A program made the translations under genes and the position numbers. A DNA stretch of 64,000 bases from Pseudomonas sp. RIT-PI-q. Lineage in GTDB: Bacteria > Pseudomonadota > Gammaproteobacteria > Pseudomonadales > Pseudomonadaceae. The notes under the pieces were generated by a model. The model worked only from the letters and a program-made list of their open reading frames with translations, did no database searches and had not been told where the DNA came from. Below are positions 47,175-60,615 of the stretch, piece by piece (the first letter of the stretch is position 1; every line of letters starts with the position of its first letter). The DNA lies in assembly GCF_001297125.1 (NCBI RefSeq), contig NZ_LHPC01000021.1, positions 124,001 through 188,000 on the forward strand, written 5' to 3'.

Positions 47175-47971
47175 TGCGCAAGATTTCACTGATAGAACGC
47201 GTTCGCCGCTTCGGTCACTCCGGCATTGATGTGCTCGGGGTGTTCGGTCGTTCGGCGATCTTCCTGTTTCATGCCCTGCTCGGCCGTGGTGGCATCGGTG
47301 GCGGGTTTGGCCTGCTGGTCAAGCAACTGCATTCGGTGGGCGTGATGTCCCTGGTGATCATTGTGGTCTCCGGGGTGTTCATCGGCATGGTGCTGGCGCT
47401 GCAAGGGTTCAACATCCTGTCCAGCTACGGTTCGGAACAGGCGGTCGGGCAGATGGTTGCGCTGACACTGCTGCGTGAACTGGGCCCGGTGGTCACGGCC
47501 TTGCTGTTCGCCGGGCGTGCCGGTTCGGCCCTGACCGCCGAAATCGGCAACATGAAATCGACCGAGCAGTTGTCCAGCCTGGAAATGATTGGTGTCGACC
47601 CGCTCAAGTACATCATTGCCCCGCGCCTGTGGGCCGGCTTCATTTCCCTGCCGGTGCTGGCGATGATTTTCAGCGTGGTGGGTATCTGGGGCGGTTCGTG
47701 GGTGGCCGTCGACTGGCTGGGTGTCTATGAAGGTTCCTACTGGTCGAACATGCAAAACAGCGTGACGTTTACCGACGATGTGCTCAACGGCATCATCAAA
47801 AGCGTCGTTTTCGCCTTTGTCGTGACCTGGATCGCCGTATTCCAAGGCTATGACTGCGAGCCCACTTCCGAGGGGATCAGTCGTGCCACTACCAAGACCG
47901 TGGTGTATGCCTCTTTGGCTGTACTCGGCCTGGACTTTATTCTGACCGCCTTGATGTTTGGAGATTTCTGA
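47174..47971 (+). CDS. mlaE: Phospholipid transport permease MlaE
   Basis: The inner-membrane permease of Mla. It has 265 residues with about five helices and the family segments [20 protein letters not shown] (LVI...GMV region), [20 protein letters not shown] and [21 protein letters not shown]. The ATG at 47174 overlaps the mlaF stop (TGATG). Confidence 0.95.
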   Translation: MRKISLIERVRRFGHSGIDVLGVFGRSAIFLFHALLGRGGIGGGFGLLVKQLHSVGVMSLVIIVVSGVFIGMVLALQGFNILSSYGSEQAVGQMVALTLLRELGPVVTALLFAGRAGSALTAEIGNMKSTEQLSSLEMIGVDPLKYIIAPRLWAGFISLPVLAMIFSVVGIWGGSWVAVDWLGVYEGSYWSNMQNSVTFTDDVLNGIIKSVVFAFVVTWIAVFQGYDCEPTSEGISRATTKTVVYASLAVLGLDFILTALMFGDF

Positions 47972-48438
47972 TGCAAAACCGCACCCTGGAAATAGGTGTC
48001 GGCCTTTTCTTGCTCGCTGGCATCCTGGCTTTGCTGTTGCTGGCGTTGCGGGTAAGTGGCCTGTCCCCGAGCGCAACCACCGATACGTATAAACTTTATG
48101 CCTATTTCGACAATATCGCCGGTTTGACGGTCAGAGCTAAAGTGACCATGGCCGGTGTGACCATCGGCAAGGTCACGGCAATCGATCTGGACCGCGACAG
48201 TTTCACCGGTCGAGTGACCATGCAGCTGGAAAAGAGTGTCGATAATCTGCCGACTGACTCCACTGCATCTATTCTGACCGCTGGCCTGTTGGGCGAGAAG
48301 TACATCGGCATCAGCGTGGGCGGGGAACAAGCCCTGCTCAAGGATGGTGGGACTATCCACGACACCCAGTCGTCGCTGGTGCTTGAGGACCTGATCGGTA
48401 AATTCCTGCTCAATACCGTTAGCAAAGACGCCAAATGA
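47971..48438 (+). CDS. mlaD: Phospholipid transport MCE protein MlaD
   Basis: A 155-residue MCE-domain protein anchored by one N-terminal helix (VGLFLLAGILALLLLALRV). It forms a hexameric ring in the periplasm between MlaE and MlaC. The MCE core is AYFDNIAGLTVRAKVTMAGV. The ATG overlaps the mlaE stop. Confidence 0.95.
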   Translation: MQNRTLEIGVGLFLLAGILALLLLALRVSGLSPSATTDTYKLYAYFDNIAGLTVRAKVTMAGVTIGKVTAIDLDRDSFTGRVTMQLEKSVDNLPTDSTASILTAGLLGEKYIGISVGGEQALLKDGGTIHDTQSSLVLEDLIGKFLLNTVSKDAK

Positions 48439-48449
48439 GGAGCTTTTGA

Positions 48450-49106
48450 ATGATCTCTACCTTGCGACGTGGCCTGTTGGTATTACTCGCGGCCGTGCCG
48501 TTGATGGCTAACGCCGTGGCGGCGCCTTCCGCGCATGATCTGGTACAGGACACCACGACCCGGATGCTGGCCGATCTGGCCGCCAACAAAGAAAAGTACA
48601 AGCAGGATCCGAAAGACTTTTATGCAGCACTGGATACTATCGTCGGGCCCGTTGTGGATGCCGAAGGTATTTCCAAGAGCATCATGACCGTCAAATACTC
48701 GCGCAAAGCCACACCTGCGCAAATGAAGACGTTCCAGGAAAACTTCAAAAAGGGCCTGTTCCAGTTTTATGGCAACGCCTTGCTTGAGTACAACAACCAA
48801 GGCATCGTCGTCGAACCTGCCAAGGACGAGTCCGGAGACCGTACAAGCGTTGGCATGACGGTCAAAGGCAGCAGTGGCGCGATCTATCCTGTGTCTTACA
48901 CACTGGAAAAGATCAATGGCGAGTGGAAGCTGCGTAACGTCATCATCAATGGCATCAACATCGGCAAGCTGTTCCGCGATCAGTTCGCTGATGCGATGCA
49001 GCGCAATGGCAACGACCTGGACAAGACCATCAACAATTGGGCCGGGGAAGTCGCCAAAGCCAAGGAAGCTACCGAGAAGCAAGCTCCAGCGAAGCAAGCC
49101 CAATGA
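48450..49106 (+). CDS. mlaC: Periplasmic phospholipid carrier MlaC
   Basis: A soluble shuttle that carries one phospholipid between the outer-membrane MlaA complex and MlaD. It has 218 residues with a signal peptide (RRGLLVLLAAVPLMANAVAA). The body has the Tol-Pal/Ttg2 family fold (TRMLADLAANKEKYKQDP, MTVKYSRKATPAQMKTF, WKLRNVIINGINIG). It was earlier called ttg2D in pseudomonads. Confidence 0.94.
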   Translation: MISTLRRGLLVLLAAVPLMANAVAAPSAHDLVQDTTTRMLADLAANKEKYKQDPKDFYAALDTIVGPVVDAEGISKSIMTVKYSRKATPAQMKTFQENFKKGLFQFYGNALLEYNNQGIVVEPAKDESGDRTSVGMTVKGSSGAIYPVSYTLEKINGEWKLRNVIINGINIGKLFRDQFADAMQRNGNDLDKTINNWAGEVAKAKEATEKQAPAKQAQ

Positions 49107-49408
49107 GTGTGTCGGCGATTCGCATGAGCGAATCCGGCGAGCTGATGCTCAGTGGCATGCTGGATTACCGCACCGGCCCTGGCTTGCGCAAGCAGGGTGA
49201 GGCGCTGATCAAGTCCAGCAAAGCCGCTACGCTGGTGGTCGATTGCACGGCAGTGTTGAAGTCCAGCAGTGTCGGCTTGTCGCTATTGCTGTGCTTCATG
49301 CGTGACGCAGAAGCGGCCGGCAAGGCGTGGAGCATCCGCGGGATGCCAGAAGACATGCGTGAAATCGCTCAGGTCAGCGAGCTGACCGAGCTGTTGGCGC
49401 ATCCCTAA
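49103..49408 (+). CDS. mlaB: STAS-domain protein MlaB
   Basis: A small cytoplasmic STAS protein that binds MlaF and stabilises the transporter. It has 101 residues. The conserved phospho-site loop reads AVLKSSSVGLSLLLCFM. The ATG at 49103 overlaps the mlaC stop (ATGA). A terminator-like structure follows 16 bp after the stop, separating mla from ibaG-murA. Confidence 0.92.
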   Translation: MSVSAIRMSESGELMLSGMLDYRTGPGLRKQGEALIKSSKAATLVVDCTAVLKSSSVGLSLLLCFMRDAEAAGKAWSIRGMPEDMREIAQVSELTELLAHP

Positions 49409-49423
49409 CCAGCATCTATAAAG

Positions 49424-49476
49424 AAGCCCCCCGTCAGAGTCCTGCTTCGCGGGGTTCGCAGGCGCGGGGCTTTTTT
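49424..49476 (+). terminator. Terminator after mlaB
   Basis: The outer stem is AAGCCCC (49424-49430) with GGGGCTT (49466-49472), followed by TTTTTT. An inner stem CCTGC/GCAGG lies at 49441-49445 and 49458-49462. It ends the mla operon 47 bp before the ibaG start. Confidence 0.75.
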
Positions 49477-49522
49477 GTATGATGTCCGACCCGCGCGCAC
49501 AGGGCGCCGATTGAGGTTGAGC

Positions 49523-51050
<1,528 letters not shown>

Positions 51051-51179
51051 TTTCTGCTGCATGGGCGCAGGGACGTGCCCGACGATTTCGTTTTGAATCG
51101 GGGCTGGCAACAGCCTCGATGTGTGTCCGGCGCCATTTGCGACCGGGCATGAGTACCTTGATAAGGACTGACGTTTCCC

Positions 51180-51815
51180 ATGTTGACCATCGCACTGTCC
51201 AAGGGCCGCATCCTTGACGACACCCTGCCGCTTCTGGCTGAAGCGGGCATCGTGCCGACCGAGAATCCGGACAAGAGCCGCAAGCTGATCATCCCCACGA
51301 CCCAGGCCGATGTACGCCTGCTGATCGTGCGCGCCACCGATGTGCCGACTTACGTCGAGCATGGGGCCGCGGACCTGGGCGTCGCCGGTAAAGATGTGCT
51401 GATGGAATATGGCGGCCAGGGTTTGTATGAGCCTTTGGACCTGAGAATTGCCCTCTGCAAGCTGATGACTGCTGGCCGTGTCGGCGATGTCGAACCCAAG
51501 GGCCGCTTGCGGGTGGCGACCAAGTTCGTCAACGTTGCCAAGCGCTACTACGCCGAACAGGGTCGCCAGGTCGACATCATCAAGCTCTATGGCTCGATGG
51601 AACTGGCGCCGCTGATCGGTCTGGCGGACAAGATCATCGACGTGGTCGACACCGGCAACACCCTGCGCGCCAATGGCCTGGAACCCCAGGATTTCATTGC
51701 CGACATCAGCTCCCGGCTGATCGTTAACAAAGCTTCGATGAAAATGCAGCACGCCCGTATCCAGGCGTTGATCGACACCCTGCGCAAGGCAGTGGAGTCT
51801 CGACACCGCGGCTGA
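51180..51815 (+). CDS. hisG: ATP phosphoribosyltransferase HisG (short form)
   Basis: The first enzyme of histidine synthesis. It has 211 residues, the short catalytic form that lacks the C-terminal regulatory domain and needs HisZ, which is not in the window. Motifs are [35 protein letters not shown] and the PRPP site [21 protein letters not shown] terminator-like hairpin separates it from hisD. Confidence 0.96.
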   Translation: MLTIALSKGRILDDTLPLLAEAGIVPTENPDKSRKLIIPTTQADVRLLIVRATDVPTYVEHGAADLGVAGKDVLMEYGGQGLYEPLDLRIALCKLMTAGRVGDVEPKGRLRVATKFVNVAKRYYAEQGRQVDIIKLYGSMELAPLIGLADKIIDVVDTGNTLRANGLEPQDFIADISSRLIVNKASMKMQHARIQALIDTLRKAVESRHRG

Positions 51816-51868
51816 TTCACCTGCGCGACCCTTGAGTCGCGCCGTCTATCCGCCTCATAGCCAGAATT

Positions 51869-51917
51869 CTCAGGTGCCCAAGCGGATCGAATGTTAGCTT
51901 CGGGCGCCTGAGTTTTT
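51869..51917 (+). terminator. Terminator between hisG and hisD
   Basis: CTCAGGTGCCC (51869-51879) pairs with GGGCGCCTGAG (51902-51912) with one G-T pair, followed by TTTTT. It ends 24 bp before the hisD start, so hisD-hisC may have their own promoter or be attenuated. Confidence 0.7.
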
Positions 51918-51940
51918 GCCATTCCTATGAGGCTCTCGCT

Positions 51941-53266
51941 ATGACCGCACCGACTGCAATTCGCCGACTCAACGCTGCTGACCCGGATTTCGCGCATCAT
52001 CTGGATCATCTGCTGAGCTGGGAAAGTGTGTCTGACGACTCGGTCAATCAGCGGGTGCTGGACATCATCAAGGCTGTGCGCGAGCGTGGCGATGCGGCGC
52101 TGGTGGAATTCACCCGGCAGTTCGACGGCCTGGACGTTGCGTCCATGGCGGACCTGATCCTGCCGCGCGAACGCCTGGAACTGGCGCTCACGCGCATTAC
52201 CGTGCCCCAGCGCGAAGCCCTGGAAGTCGCCGCGACCCGCGTGCGCAGCTACCACGAAAAACAGAAACAGGATTCCTGGAGCTACACCGAAGCCGACGGC
52301 ACGGTGCTGGGCCAGAAGGTCACGCCGCTGGACCGCGCCGGTCTGTACGTACCGGGCGGTAAGGCGTCGTACCCGTCCTCGGTGCTGATGAACGCGATTC
52401 CGGCCAAGGTCGCGGGCGTGACCGAAGTGGTCATGGTCGTGCCGACTCCACGCGGTGAAATCAACGAGCTTGTGCTGGCTGCCGCGTGCATCGCCGGCGT
52501 CGACCGCGTGTTCACCATCGGCGGCGCGCAAGCGGTCGCCGCGCTGGCCTACGGCACCGAAAGCGTGCCGAAGGTCGACAAGGTGGTCGGCCCGGGCAAC
52601 ATCTATGTCGCCACTGCCAAGCGCCACGTGTTTGGCCAGGTCGGCATCGACATGATTGCCGGCCCATCGGAAATCCTCGTGGTCTGCGACGGCAAGACCG
52701 ATCCGGACTGGATCGCCATGGACCTGTTCTCCCAGGCCGAGCACGACGAAGACGCCCAGGCGATTCTGGTCAGCCCGGACGCCGAGTTCCTCGACCAGGT
52801 CGCGGCCAGCATCGCCAAGCTGCTGCCGACCATGGAACGCGCCGAGATCATCCAGACCTCGATCAATGGTCGTGGTGCGCTGATCAAGGTTCGCGACATG
52901 GAGCAAGCCATCGAAGTGGCCAACCGCATCGCGCCGGAGCACCTGGAGTTGTCGGTGGCCGACCCGCAAGCCTGGCTGCCGCAGATCCGCCACGCCGGTG
53001 CGATCTTCATGGGCCGTCACACCTCCGAAGCCCTGGGCGACTACTGCGCCGGTCCGAACCACGTGTTGCCGACTTCCGGCACGGCGCGGTTTTCCTCGCC
53101 GCTGGGTGTGTATGACTTCCAGAAACGCTCGTCGATCATCTTCTGCTCCGAGCAGGGTGCGTCCGAACTGGGCAAGACCGCTTCCGTGCTGGCCCGTGGC
53201 GAGTCCTTGACCGCCCACGCCCGCAGCGCCGAATACCGCATCGTTGACGATCAAGAGGGAAACTGA
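51941..53266 (+). CDS. hisD: Histidinol dehydrogenase HisD
   Basis: Performs the last two steps of histidine synthesis, oxidising histidinol to histidine with NAD and zinc. It has 441 residues. Motifs are [49 protein letters not shown] and the zinc-site [14 protein letters not shown]. It is 2 bp from hisC. Confidence 0.97.
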   Translation: MTAPTAIRRLNAADPDFAHHLDHLLSWESVSDDSVNQRVLDIIKAVRERGDAALVEFTRQFDGLDVASMADLILPRERLELALTRITVPQREALEVAATRVRSYHEKQKQDSWSYTEADGTVLGQKVTPLDRAGLYVPGGKASYPSSVLMNAIPAKVAGVTEVVMVVPTPRGEINELVLAAACIAGVDRVFTIGGAQAVAALAYGTESVPKVDKVVGPGNIYVATAKRHVFGQVGIDMIAGPSEILVVCDGKTDPDWIAMDLFSQAEHDEDAQAILVSPDAEFLDQVAASIAKLLPTMERAEIIQTSINGRGALIKVRDMEQAIEVANRIAPEHLELSVADPQAWLPQIRHAGAIFMGRHTSEALGDYCAGPNHVLPTSGTARFSSPLGVYDFQKRSSIIFCSEQGASELGKTASVLARGESLTAHARSAEYRIVDDQEGN

Positions 53267-53268
53267 AC

Positions 53269-54321
53269 ATGAGTAAATTCTGGAGCCCGTTCGTCAAGGA
53301 TCTGGTGCCTTACGTGCCGGGCGAGCAGCCGAAACTGGCGAAACTGGTGAAGCTCAACACCAACGAAAACCCGTACGGCCCGTCGCCCAAAGCGTTGGCG
53401 GCGATGCAAACCGAACTGAATGACAACCTGCGTCTGTACCCGGACCCGAACAGTGACGTGCTCAAGCAAGCCGTTGCCAAGTACTACGGCGTGCAGGGCA
53501 ATCAGGTGTTCCTCGGCAACGGTTCCGATGAAGTCCTGGCGCACATCTTCCACGGTCTGCTGCAACACGATAAGCCGCTGCTGTTCCCGGACATCAGCTA
53601 CAGCTTCTACCCGGTGTACTGCGGTTTGTACGGCATCAAGTTCGACGCGGTGCCGCTGGACGAGCAGTTCCAGATCGACCCGGCGGATTACGCCAAGCCG
53701 AACGGCGGGATCATTTTCCCGAACCCGAACGCGCCGACCGGTTGCCTGTTGGCACTGGACGCGGTCGAGCAAATCCTCAAGGCCAGCCCGGATTCGGTGG
53801 TGGTCGTGGATGAGGCGTACATCGACTTCGGCGGCGAAACGGCGATCACGCTGGTGGACCGTTATCCGAATCTGTTGGTCACTCAGACACTGTCCAAGTC
53901 GCGCTCGCTGGCCGGTTTGCGGGTAGGGCTGGCGGTGGGGCATCCAGACTTGATCGAAGCGCTGGAGCGGATCAAGAACAGCTTCAACTCCTATCCGCTG
54001 GATCGCCTGGCGATTGTCGGGGCGGCAGCGGCGTTCGAGGATCGTGATTACTTCGACAAGACGTGCCGACTGGTGATCGAGCACCGTGACAAGGTGGTCG
54101 GGGAGTTGCAGGCGAAGGGGTTTGAAGTGTTGCCGTCGGCGGCGAACTTCATCTTCGCCCGGCACCCGCAGCACGATGCGGCTGGCCTGGCGGCGAAGTT
54201 GCGTGAACAAGGGGTGATCGTTCGGCACTTCAAGCAGGAACGGGTTGCCCAGTTCCTGCGGATCTCCATCGGCACGCCAGAGCAGAATCAAGCCCTCATC
54301 GACGGCCTGAGCGACCTGTAA
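53269..54321 (+). CDS. hisC: Histidinol-phosphate aminotransferase HisC
   Basis: A PLP enzyme that converts imidazole-acetol phosphate to histidinol phosphate. It has 350 residues of the class-II aminotransferase fold. Motifs are [49 protein letters not shown], and the PLP lysine in [14 protein letters not shown]. Pseudomonads often carry a second hisC elsewhere. Confidence 0.96.
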   Translation: MSKFWSPFVKDLVPYVPGEQPKLAKLVKLNTNENPYGPSPKALAAMQTELNDNLRLYPDPNSDVLKQAVAKYYGVQGNQVFLGNGSDEVLAHIFHGLLQHDKPLLFPDISYSFYPVYCGLYGIKFDAVPLDEQFQIDPADYAKPNGGIIFPNPNAPTGCLLALDAVEQILKASPDSVVVVDEAYIDFGGETAITLVDRYPNLLVTQTLSKSRSLAGLRVGLAVGHPDLIEALERIKNSFNSYPLDRLAIVGAAAAFEDRDYFDKTCRLVIEHRDKVVGELQAKGFEVLPSAANFIFARHPQHDAAGLAAKLREQGVIVRHFKQERVAQFLRISIGTPEQNQALIDGLSDL

Positions 54322-54334
54322 CTCAACACTAGTC

Positions 54335-54426
54335 CTGTGGGAGCGTGGCTTGCCCGCGATGAACGATAATGCGGTGCATCTGTTGCACCGCGGCGTTCCC
54401 ATCGCGGGCAAGCCACGCTCCCACAG
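54335..54426. repeat. Inverted REP pair between hisC and algW
   Basis: CTGTGGGAGCGTGGCTTGCC CGCGAT faces its reverse complement. It lies between two convergent genes and is probably their shared terminator. Confidence 0.88.
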
Positions 54427-54444
54427 TGGTTTTGTGTCGAGTGC

Positions 54445-55605
<1,161 letters not shown>

Positions 55606-55707
55606 TAAGCACGTCCTGAAAGGTTGCAGGCGGTATGAGACCGCCCATAATGTCGCGCATTATACGAGGCCGCGCGCGCCTCTGAACGGGATATTTAGGA
55701 GTCTTTT

Positions 55708-56466
55708 ATGGCCGTTGCCCTGAGCACCCTCGTCGAAGAAGCCGACCGTTACCTCAACAGTGCCAAGATTGCTGATTACTGCCCCAACGGCTTGCAGGTT
55801 GAAGGCCGGCCGCAGGTGATGCGCATCGTCAGTGGCGTCACCGCCAGCCAGGCTTTGCTCGATGCCGCCGTGGAGGCCAACGCCGATTTGGTGCTGGTGC
55901 ATCACGGCTACTTCTGGAAAGGCGAGAACCCGTGCATCACCGGCATGAAGCAGCGTCGTTTGAAAACCCTGCTCAAGCACGATATCAGCCTGCTGTCCTA
56001 CCACCTGCCGCTGGACCTGCACCCGGACGTCGGCAACAACGTGCAACTGGCGCGTCAGTTGGACATCACGGTCGAAGGTCCGCTCGATCCGGATAACCTC
56101 AAGGTGGTCGGCCTGGTCGGTTCATTGAACGAACCGGTGACGCCACGGGATTTCGCCCGCCGCGTGCAGGAAGTCATGGGCCGCGAGCCGTTGCTGATCG
56201 AAGGCAGCGAGATGATTCGCCGGGTCGGCTGGTGCACCGGTGGCGGCCAGGGTTACATCGATCAGGCGGTTTTGGCCGGCGTCGATCTGTACCTCAGCGG
56301 TGAAGCCTCCGAGCAAACCTTCCACAGCGCCCGGGAAAACGACATCAGCTTCATCGCCGCCGGTCACCACGCCACCGAGCGCTACGGCGTGCAGGCGTTG
56401 GGCGATTACCTGGCGCGACGCTTTGCCCTTGAGCACATCTTCATCGATTGCCCAAACCCGATCTAA
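55708..56466 (+). CDS. Nif3-like dinuclear metal centre protein (YbgI family)
   Basis: A 252-residue Nif3/YbgI protein that forms a hexameric ring with two metals per subunit; its cellular role is unsettled (GTP cyclohydrolase 1 type 2 is one proposal). Metal residues are seen in VLVHHGYFWKGENP (His-His), SYHLPLDLHPDVGNN (His/Asp) and AAGHHATERYG near the C-terminus. It is divergent from algW, with the promoters within 102 bp. Confidence 0.91.
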   Translation: MAVALSTLVEEADRYLNSAKIADYCPNGLQVEGRPQVMRIVSGVTASQALLDAAVEANADLVLVHHGYFWKGENPCITGMKQRRLKTLLKHDISLLSYHLPLDLHPDVGNNVQLARQLDITVEGPLDPDNLKVVGLVGSLNEPVTPRDFARRVQEVMGREPLLIEGSEMIRRVGWCTGGGQGYIDQAVLAGVDLYLSGEASEQTFHSARENDISFIAAGHHATERYGVQALGDYLARRFALEHIFIDCPNPI

Positions 56467-56478
56467 TCACACGCCCCC

Positions 56479-56560
56479 TGTAGGAGCTGGCTTGCCAGCG
56501 AAGACGGCCTCGAGAACGCTGCAAGATTCAAGGCACTCTTCGCTGGCAAGCCAGCTCCTA
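56479..56560. repeat. Inverted REP pair (GCTTGCCAGCGAA type)
   Basis: TGTAGGAGCTGGCTTGCCAG CGAAG faces its reverse complement ending in CTCCTA. The pair lies just after the Nif3-like gene and before the cysD promoter region. Confidence 0.88.
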
Positions 56561-56584
56561 GGTCCCGGTTGTGCCCAAACGAGG

Positions 56585-56602
56585 GGGTATATTCATATAC
56601 CC
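56585..56602 (+). promoter_or_regulatory. Palindrome upstream of cysD
   Basis: GGGTATA-TTCA-TATACCC is a perfect 7-bp inverted repeat, 104 bp before the cysD ATG. The A/T-rich core and position would suit a CysB-type or other activator site for sulfate assimilation. No protein can be assigned from the sequence. Confidence 0.4.
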
Positions 56603-56705
56603 TTTCGATCTAGCCCACGTCCTGATTAGAAGAGGTCGCTGTGCTAGGATTCCCCGCTCGAACACGGCCCGCTGGCCGTCCATAAGATCGTTTTCGTGAG
56701 TAGCC

Positions 56706-57623
56706 ATGGTCGACAAACTGACGCATCTGAAACAGCTGGAGGCCGAAAGCATCCACATCATCCGCGAGGTCGCCGCCGAGTTCGATAACCCGGTGATGCT
56801 GTACTCCGTCGGTAAAGACTCCGCCGTGATGCTGCACCTTGCGCGCAAGGCATTCTTCCCGGGCAAGCTGCCGTTCCCGGTGATGCACGTCGACACCCGG
56901 TGGAAGTTCAAGGAAATGTACGCGTTCCGCGACCGCATGGTCGAAGAACTGGGCCTGGACCTGATTGTGCATGTCAATCCCGAGGGCGTTGCGCAGGGTA
57001 TCAACCCGCTCACCCACGGTAGCGCCAAGCACACCGACATCATGAAAACCGAAGGCCTCAAGCAGGCCCTCGACAAGCATGGTTTCGACGCCGCTTTCGG
57101 CGGTGCCCGCCGCGACGAAGAGAAGTCCCGTGCCAAAGAGCGCGTGTACTCCTTCCGCGACACCAAGCACCGCTGGGACCCGAAAAACCAGCGTCCGGAG
57201 TTGTGGAACGTCTACAACGGCAAGGTCAACAAGGGCGAATCCATTCGTGTGTTCCCGCTGTCGAACTGGACCGAGCTGGACATCTGGCAGTACATCTACC
57301 TCGAAGGCATCCCGATCGTGCCGCTGTATTTCGCCGCCGAGCGCGACGTCATCGAGATGAATGGCACCTGGATCATGATCGACGACGAACGCCTGCTCAA
57401 TCACCTGAGCGATGAAGACAAGGCGCGCATCGTCAAGAAGAAGGTCCGTTTCCGTACGCTCGGCGATTACCCGCTGACCGGTGCGGTCGAGTCCGAGGCC
57501 ACCAGCCTGACCGACATCATTCAGGAAATGCTCCTGACGCGAACTTCCGAACGCCAGGGCCGGGTCATCGATCACGATGGCGCAGGCTCGATGGAAGAAA
57601 AGAAACGTCAGGGTTATTTCTAA
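56706..57623 (+). CDS. cysD: Sulfate adenylyltransferase subunit 2 CysD
   Basis: The catalytic subunit of ATP sulfurylase that makes APS from sulfate and ATP. It has 305 residues of the PAPS-reductase-like ATP pyrophosphatase fold. The PP-loop is [18 protein letters not shown] (about 36-53), and [18 protein letters not shown] and [15 protein letters not shown] follow. It lies 9 bp before cysNC. Confidence 0.97.
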   Translation: MVDKLTHLKQLEAESIHIIREVAAEFDNPVMLYSVGKDSAVMLHLARKAFFPGKLPFPVMHVDTRWKFKEMYAFRDRMVEELGLDLIVHVNPEGVAQGINPLTHGSAKHTDIMKTEGLKQALDKHGFDAAFGGARRDEEKSRAKERVYSFRDTKHRWDPKNQRPELWNVYNGKVNKGESIRVFPLSNWTELDIWQYIYLEGIPIVPLYFAAERDVIEMNGTWIMIDDERLLNHLSDEDKARIVKKKVRFRTLGDYPLTGAVESEATSLTDIIQEMLLTRTSERQGRVIDHDGAGSMEEKKRQGYF

Positions 57624-57632
57624 GGGGTTGTC

Positions 57633-59531
57633 ATGTCGCACGTATCTGATTTGATCAGCGAGGACATCCTCGCCTACCTGGGCCAGCACGAACGCAAGGA
57701 AATGCTGCGCTTCCTGACCTGTGGCAACGTCGACGACGGCAAGAGCACCCTGATCGGGCGCCTGCTGCACGACTCCAAAATGATCTACGAAGATCACCTG
57801 GAAGCCATTACCCGCGACTCGAAAAAAGTCGGCACCACCGGTGATGACATCGACCTGGCATTGCTGGTCGACGGCCTGCAGGCCGAGCGGGAGCAGGGCA
57901 TCACCATCGATGTCGCTTACCGTTATTTCTCCACCGCCAAGCGCAAATTCATCATCGCCGACACCCCTGGCCATGAGCAGTACACCCGCAACATGGCCAC
58001 CGGTGCCTCCACCTGTGACCTGGCGATCATTCTGGTGGACGCCCGTTACGGCGTGCAGACCCAGACCCGTCGCCACAGCTTCATCGCCTCGTTGCTCGGC
58101 ATCAAGCACATCGTGGTCGCCATCAACAAAATGGACCTCAACGGCTTCGATGAAACAGTCTTCGAGTCGATCAAGGCCGATTACCTGAAGTTCGCCGAAG
58201 GCATCGCGTTCAAGCCGACCACCATGGCCTTCGTGCCGATGTCCGCCCTGAAGGGCGACAACGTGGTGAACAAGTCCGAGCGTTCGCCGTGGTACACCGG
58301 CCAATCGCTGATGGAGATTCTCGAGACCGTCGAAATCGCCAGCGACCGCAACTACACCGACCTGCGTTTCCCGGTGCAGTACGTCAACCGTCCAAACCTG
58401 AACTTCCGTGGTTTCGCCGGCACCCTGGCCAGCGGTGTCGTGCACAAGGGCGACGAAGTGGTTGTGCTGCCGTCGGGCAAGAGCAGCCGCGTGAAATCCA
58501 TCGTCACCTTCGAAGGTGAACTGGAACACGCCGGTCCGGGTCAGGCGGTAACGCTGACCATGGAAGACGAAATCGATATCTCTCGCGGTGACTTGCTGGT
58601 GCACGCCGACAACCTGCCGCAAGTGACTGACGCCTTCGACGCCATGCTGGTATGGATGGCTGAAGAACCGATGCTGCCGGGCAAGAAATACGACATCAAA
58701 CGCGCGACGACTTACGTGCCGGGTTCGATCACCAGCATCGTCAACCGGGTTGACGTGAACACCCTGGAAGAAGGTGCGGCCAGTTCGTTGAACCTGAACG
58801 AGATCGGTCGCGTCAAGATCAGCCTCGACGCGGCCATCGCGCTGGACGGTTACGCGAGCAACCGCACCACCGGTTCGTTCATCGTCATTGACCGTTTGAC
58901 CAACGGCACCGTCGCCGCCGGCATGATCATCGCTCAGCCATTGAGCCATGGCACCAGCACGCACCACGGCAAACTGGCTCACGTTGCTACCGAAGAACGT
59001 GCCCAGCGCTTCGGCCAGCAACCGGCCACCGTGTTGTTCAGCGGTTTGTCGGGCGCCGGTAAAAGCACCCTGGCCTACGCGGTTGAACGCAAGCTGTTCG
59101 ACATGGGCCGTGCGGTGTTCGTACTCGATGGCCAGAACCTGCGTCACGACCTGAACAAAGGTCTGCCACAGGATCGCGCCGGGCGTACCGAGAACTGGCG
59201 TCGTGCGGCGCACGTTGCGCGTCAGTTCAACGAAGCCGGTTTGCTGACGCTGGCGGCCTTCGTGGCACCGAGTGCCGAAGGTCGTGAGCAGGCTCGGGAG
59301 CTGATCGGCAAGGAACGTCTGCTGACGGTCTATGTCCAGGCTTCGCCAACGGTCTGTGCCGAGCGTGATCCACAAGGTCTGTACGCGGCGGCTGGCGATA
59401 ACATCCCGGGCGAATCTTTCCCGTTCGATGTGCCGCTGGATGCCGATCTGGTGATCGCCACCCAGTCGCTGTCGCTGGAAGAAAGCGTCAAGGAAGTGCG
59501 GGATCTGCTGCGCAGGGGTGGCGCGATCTAA
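57633..59531 (+). CDS. cysNC: Fused sulfate adenylyltransferase subunit 1 / APS kinase CysNC
   Basis: A bifunctional enzyme. Residues 1-455 are the GTPase CysN that drives APS synthesis ([32 protein letters not shown], and the NKMD motif in [11 protein letters not shown]). Residues 460-632 are APS kinase making PAPS ([31 protein letters not shown]). The fusion is normal in pseudomonads and some other bacteria, with E. coli having separate cysN and cysC. A strong terminator follows. Confidence 0.97.
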   Translation: MSHVSDLISEDILAYLGQHERKEMLRFLTCGNVDDGKSTLIGRLLHDSKMIYEDHLEAITRDSKKVGTTGDDIDLALLVDGLQAEREQGITIDVAYRYFSTAKRKFIIADTPGHEQYTRNMATGASTCDLAIILVDARYGVQTQTRRHSFIASLLGIKHIVVAINKMDLNGFDETVFESIKADYLKFAEGIAFKPTTMAFVPMSALKGDNVVNKSERSPWYTGQSLMEILETVEIASDRNYTDLRFPVQYVNRPNLNFRGFAGTLASGVVHKGDEVVVLPSGKSSRVKSIVTFEGELEHAGPGQAVTLTMEDEIDISRGDLLVHADNLPQVTDAFDAMLVWMAEEPMLPGKKYDIKRATTYVPGSITSIVNRVDVNTLEEGAASSLNLNEIGRVKISLDAAIALDGYASNRTTGSFIVIDRLTNGTVAAGMIIAQPLSHGTSTHHGKLAHVATEERAQRFGQQPATVLFSGLSGAGKSTLAYAVERKLFDMGRAVFVLDGQNLRHDLNKGLPQDRAGRTENWRRAAHVARQFNEAGLLTLAAFVAPSAEGREQARELIGKERLLTVYVQASPTVCAERDPQGLYAAAGDNIPGESFPFDVPLDADLVIATQSLSLEESVKEVRDLLRRGGAI

Positions 59532-59544
59532 GGGGTAGCCGTTA

Positions 59545-59588
59545 AAAAAAAACCCGCCGATGAGTGATCATCGGCGGGGTTTTTTTTG
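59545..59588 (+). terminator. Intrinsic terminator after cysNC
   Basis: An A tract, AACCCGCCGATGA, the loop GTGA, then TCATCGGCGGGGTT and a run of T to 59588. The stem is about 13 bp with one bulged G, and the symmetric A and T tracts allow bidirectional use. Confidence 0.93.
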
Positions 59589-59604
59589 TGTGGGGGGGCG
59601 CGGG

Positions 59605-59693
59605 CGCGGGCAAGCCCGCTCCCACAGGAATCGCGTCGTGCGCGAGCGATATGAACACCTCAAACCCTGTGGGAGCGGGCTTGCCCGCGATGA
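59605..59693. repeat. Inverted REP pair between cysNC and the acyltransferase gene
   Basis: The left unit (CGCGGGCAAGCCCGCTCCCA) faces the right unit (GTGGGAGCGGGCTTGCCCG CGATG). It follows the cysNC terminator directly and lies before the 3' end of the leftward acyltransferase gene. Confidence 0.87.
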
Positions 59694-59709
59694 GGCCGGT
59701 ACTGGCAAC

Positions 59710-60615
59710 TCAAACCCTGGCGGGATACTCCCGATGCATCTGCGCCAGCAACGCATCCTTGTCTTCCCACAGCTGATTGATCCAGCCCTGAAACTGCAAG
59801 CGATACTCGCCATCCTGGTCGTAATTCTTGCCAATGAACTGCGGCGGAATCTTCAGTTCCTGAAAATGCACCACCACATCTTTCACATTGCCACAGAGCA
59901 AATCCCAATACCCCGGACGCCCGCCCGGATAGTGAATGGTCACGTTGACGATCGATTCCAGTTGCTCACCCATCGCATCCAGCACAAACGCAATGCCGCC
60001 AGCCTTGGGTTTCAATAAGTAGCGGAACGGTGATTTCTGCTGCGCATGCTTGCCCTCGGTGAAGCGCGTGCCTTCGACGAAGTTGAAAATCCCTACCGGG
60101 TTATTGCGGAACTTGTCGCAGGTCTTGCGGGTGGTTTCCAGGTCTTTGCCTTTCTTCTCCGGGTGCTTTTCCAGGTACGCCTTGGAGTAGCGCTTCATGA
60201 ACGGAAAGCCCAGGGTCCACCAGGCCAGGCCAATCACCGGGACCCAGATCAGCTCTTGCTTGAGAAAGAACTTCAGCGGCTGGATGCGACGGTTGAGCAC
60301 GTATTGCAGGACCATGATGTCGACCCAGCTCTGATGGTTGCTGGTGATCAGGTACGAGTGCTGATAGTCCAGCCCTTCAAGGCCGCTGAGGTGCCAGCGG
60401 GTGCGGCAGACCAGGTTCATCCAGGCCTTGTTGTTGCTGATCCAGGCTTCATGGGTATGGCTCATCAGCCAACGGGTGAAACGTTGGGTGAGGGCGAAGG
60501 GCAACACTTTGAAGATCGCCACGCAGAACAGAAACGAGCACAGCAAAATCGTGTTCAGTGCCAACAGCAACGAGGCAATCACGCCTCGCAGCGGTGCAGG
60601 GAGGGAAGCCAGCAT
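59710..60615 (-). CDS. 1-acyl-glycerol-3-phosphate acyltransferase-like protein (PlsC family)
   Basis: A 301-residue membrane-associated acyltransferase with an N-terminal membrane helix (ASLLLALNTILLCSFLFCVA). The catalytic HX4D is in SNHQSWVDIMVL. The substrate motif is FVEGTRFT (block III), with FMKRYSKAYLEKHPEKKGKDLE between. It most resembles the YihG/OlsA-like branch that keeps the longer inter-motif segment, so the exact acceptor is uncertain. The ATG abuts the pta stop (TAAATG), so both are on one message. Confidence 0.88.
   Translation of the reverse strand: MLASLPAPLRGVIASLLLALNTILLCSFLFCVAIFKVLPFALTQRFTRWLMSHTHEAWISNNKAWMNLVCRTRWHLSGLEGLDYQHSYLITSNHQSWVDIMVLQYVLNRRIQPLKFFLKQELIWVPVIGLAWWTLGFPFMKRYSKAYLEKHPEKKGKDLETTRKTCDKFRNNPVGIFNFVEGTRFTEGKHAQQKSPFRYLLKPKAGGIAFVLDAMGEQLESIVNVTIHYPGGRPGYWDLLCGNVKDVVVHFQELKIPPQFIGKNYDQDGEYRLQFQGWINQLWEDKDALLAQMHREYPARV

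Noticed and set aside
56610..59375. 921-residue open frame antisense to cysD-cysNC
   Set aside because: Length comes from codon bias of two highly expressed genes; no recognisable domain and it spans a gene boundary.
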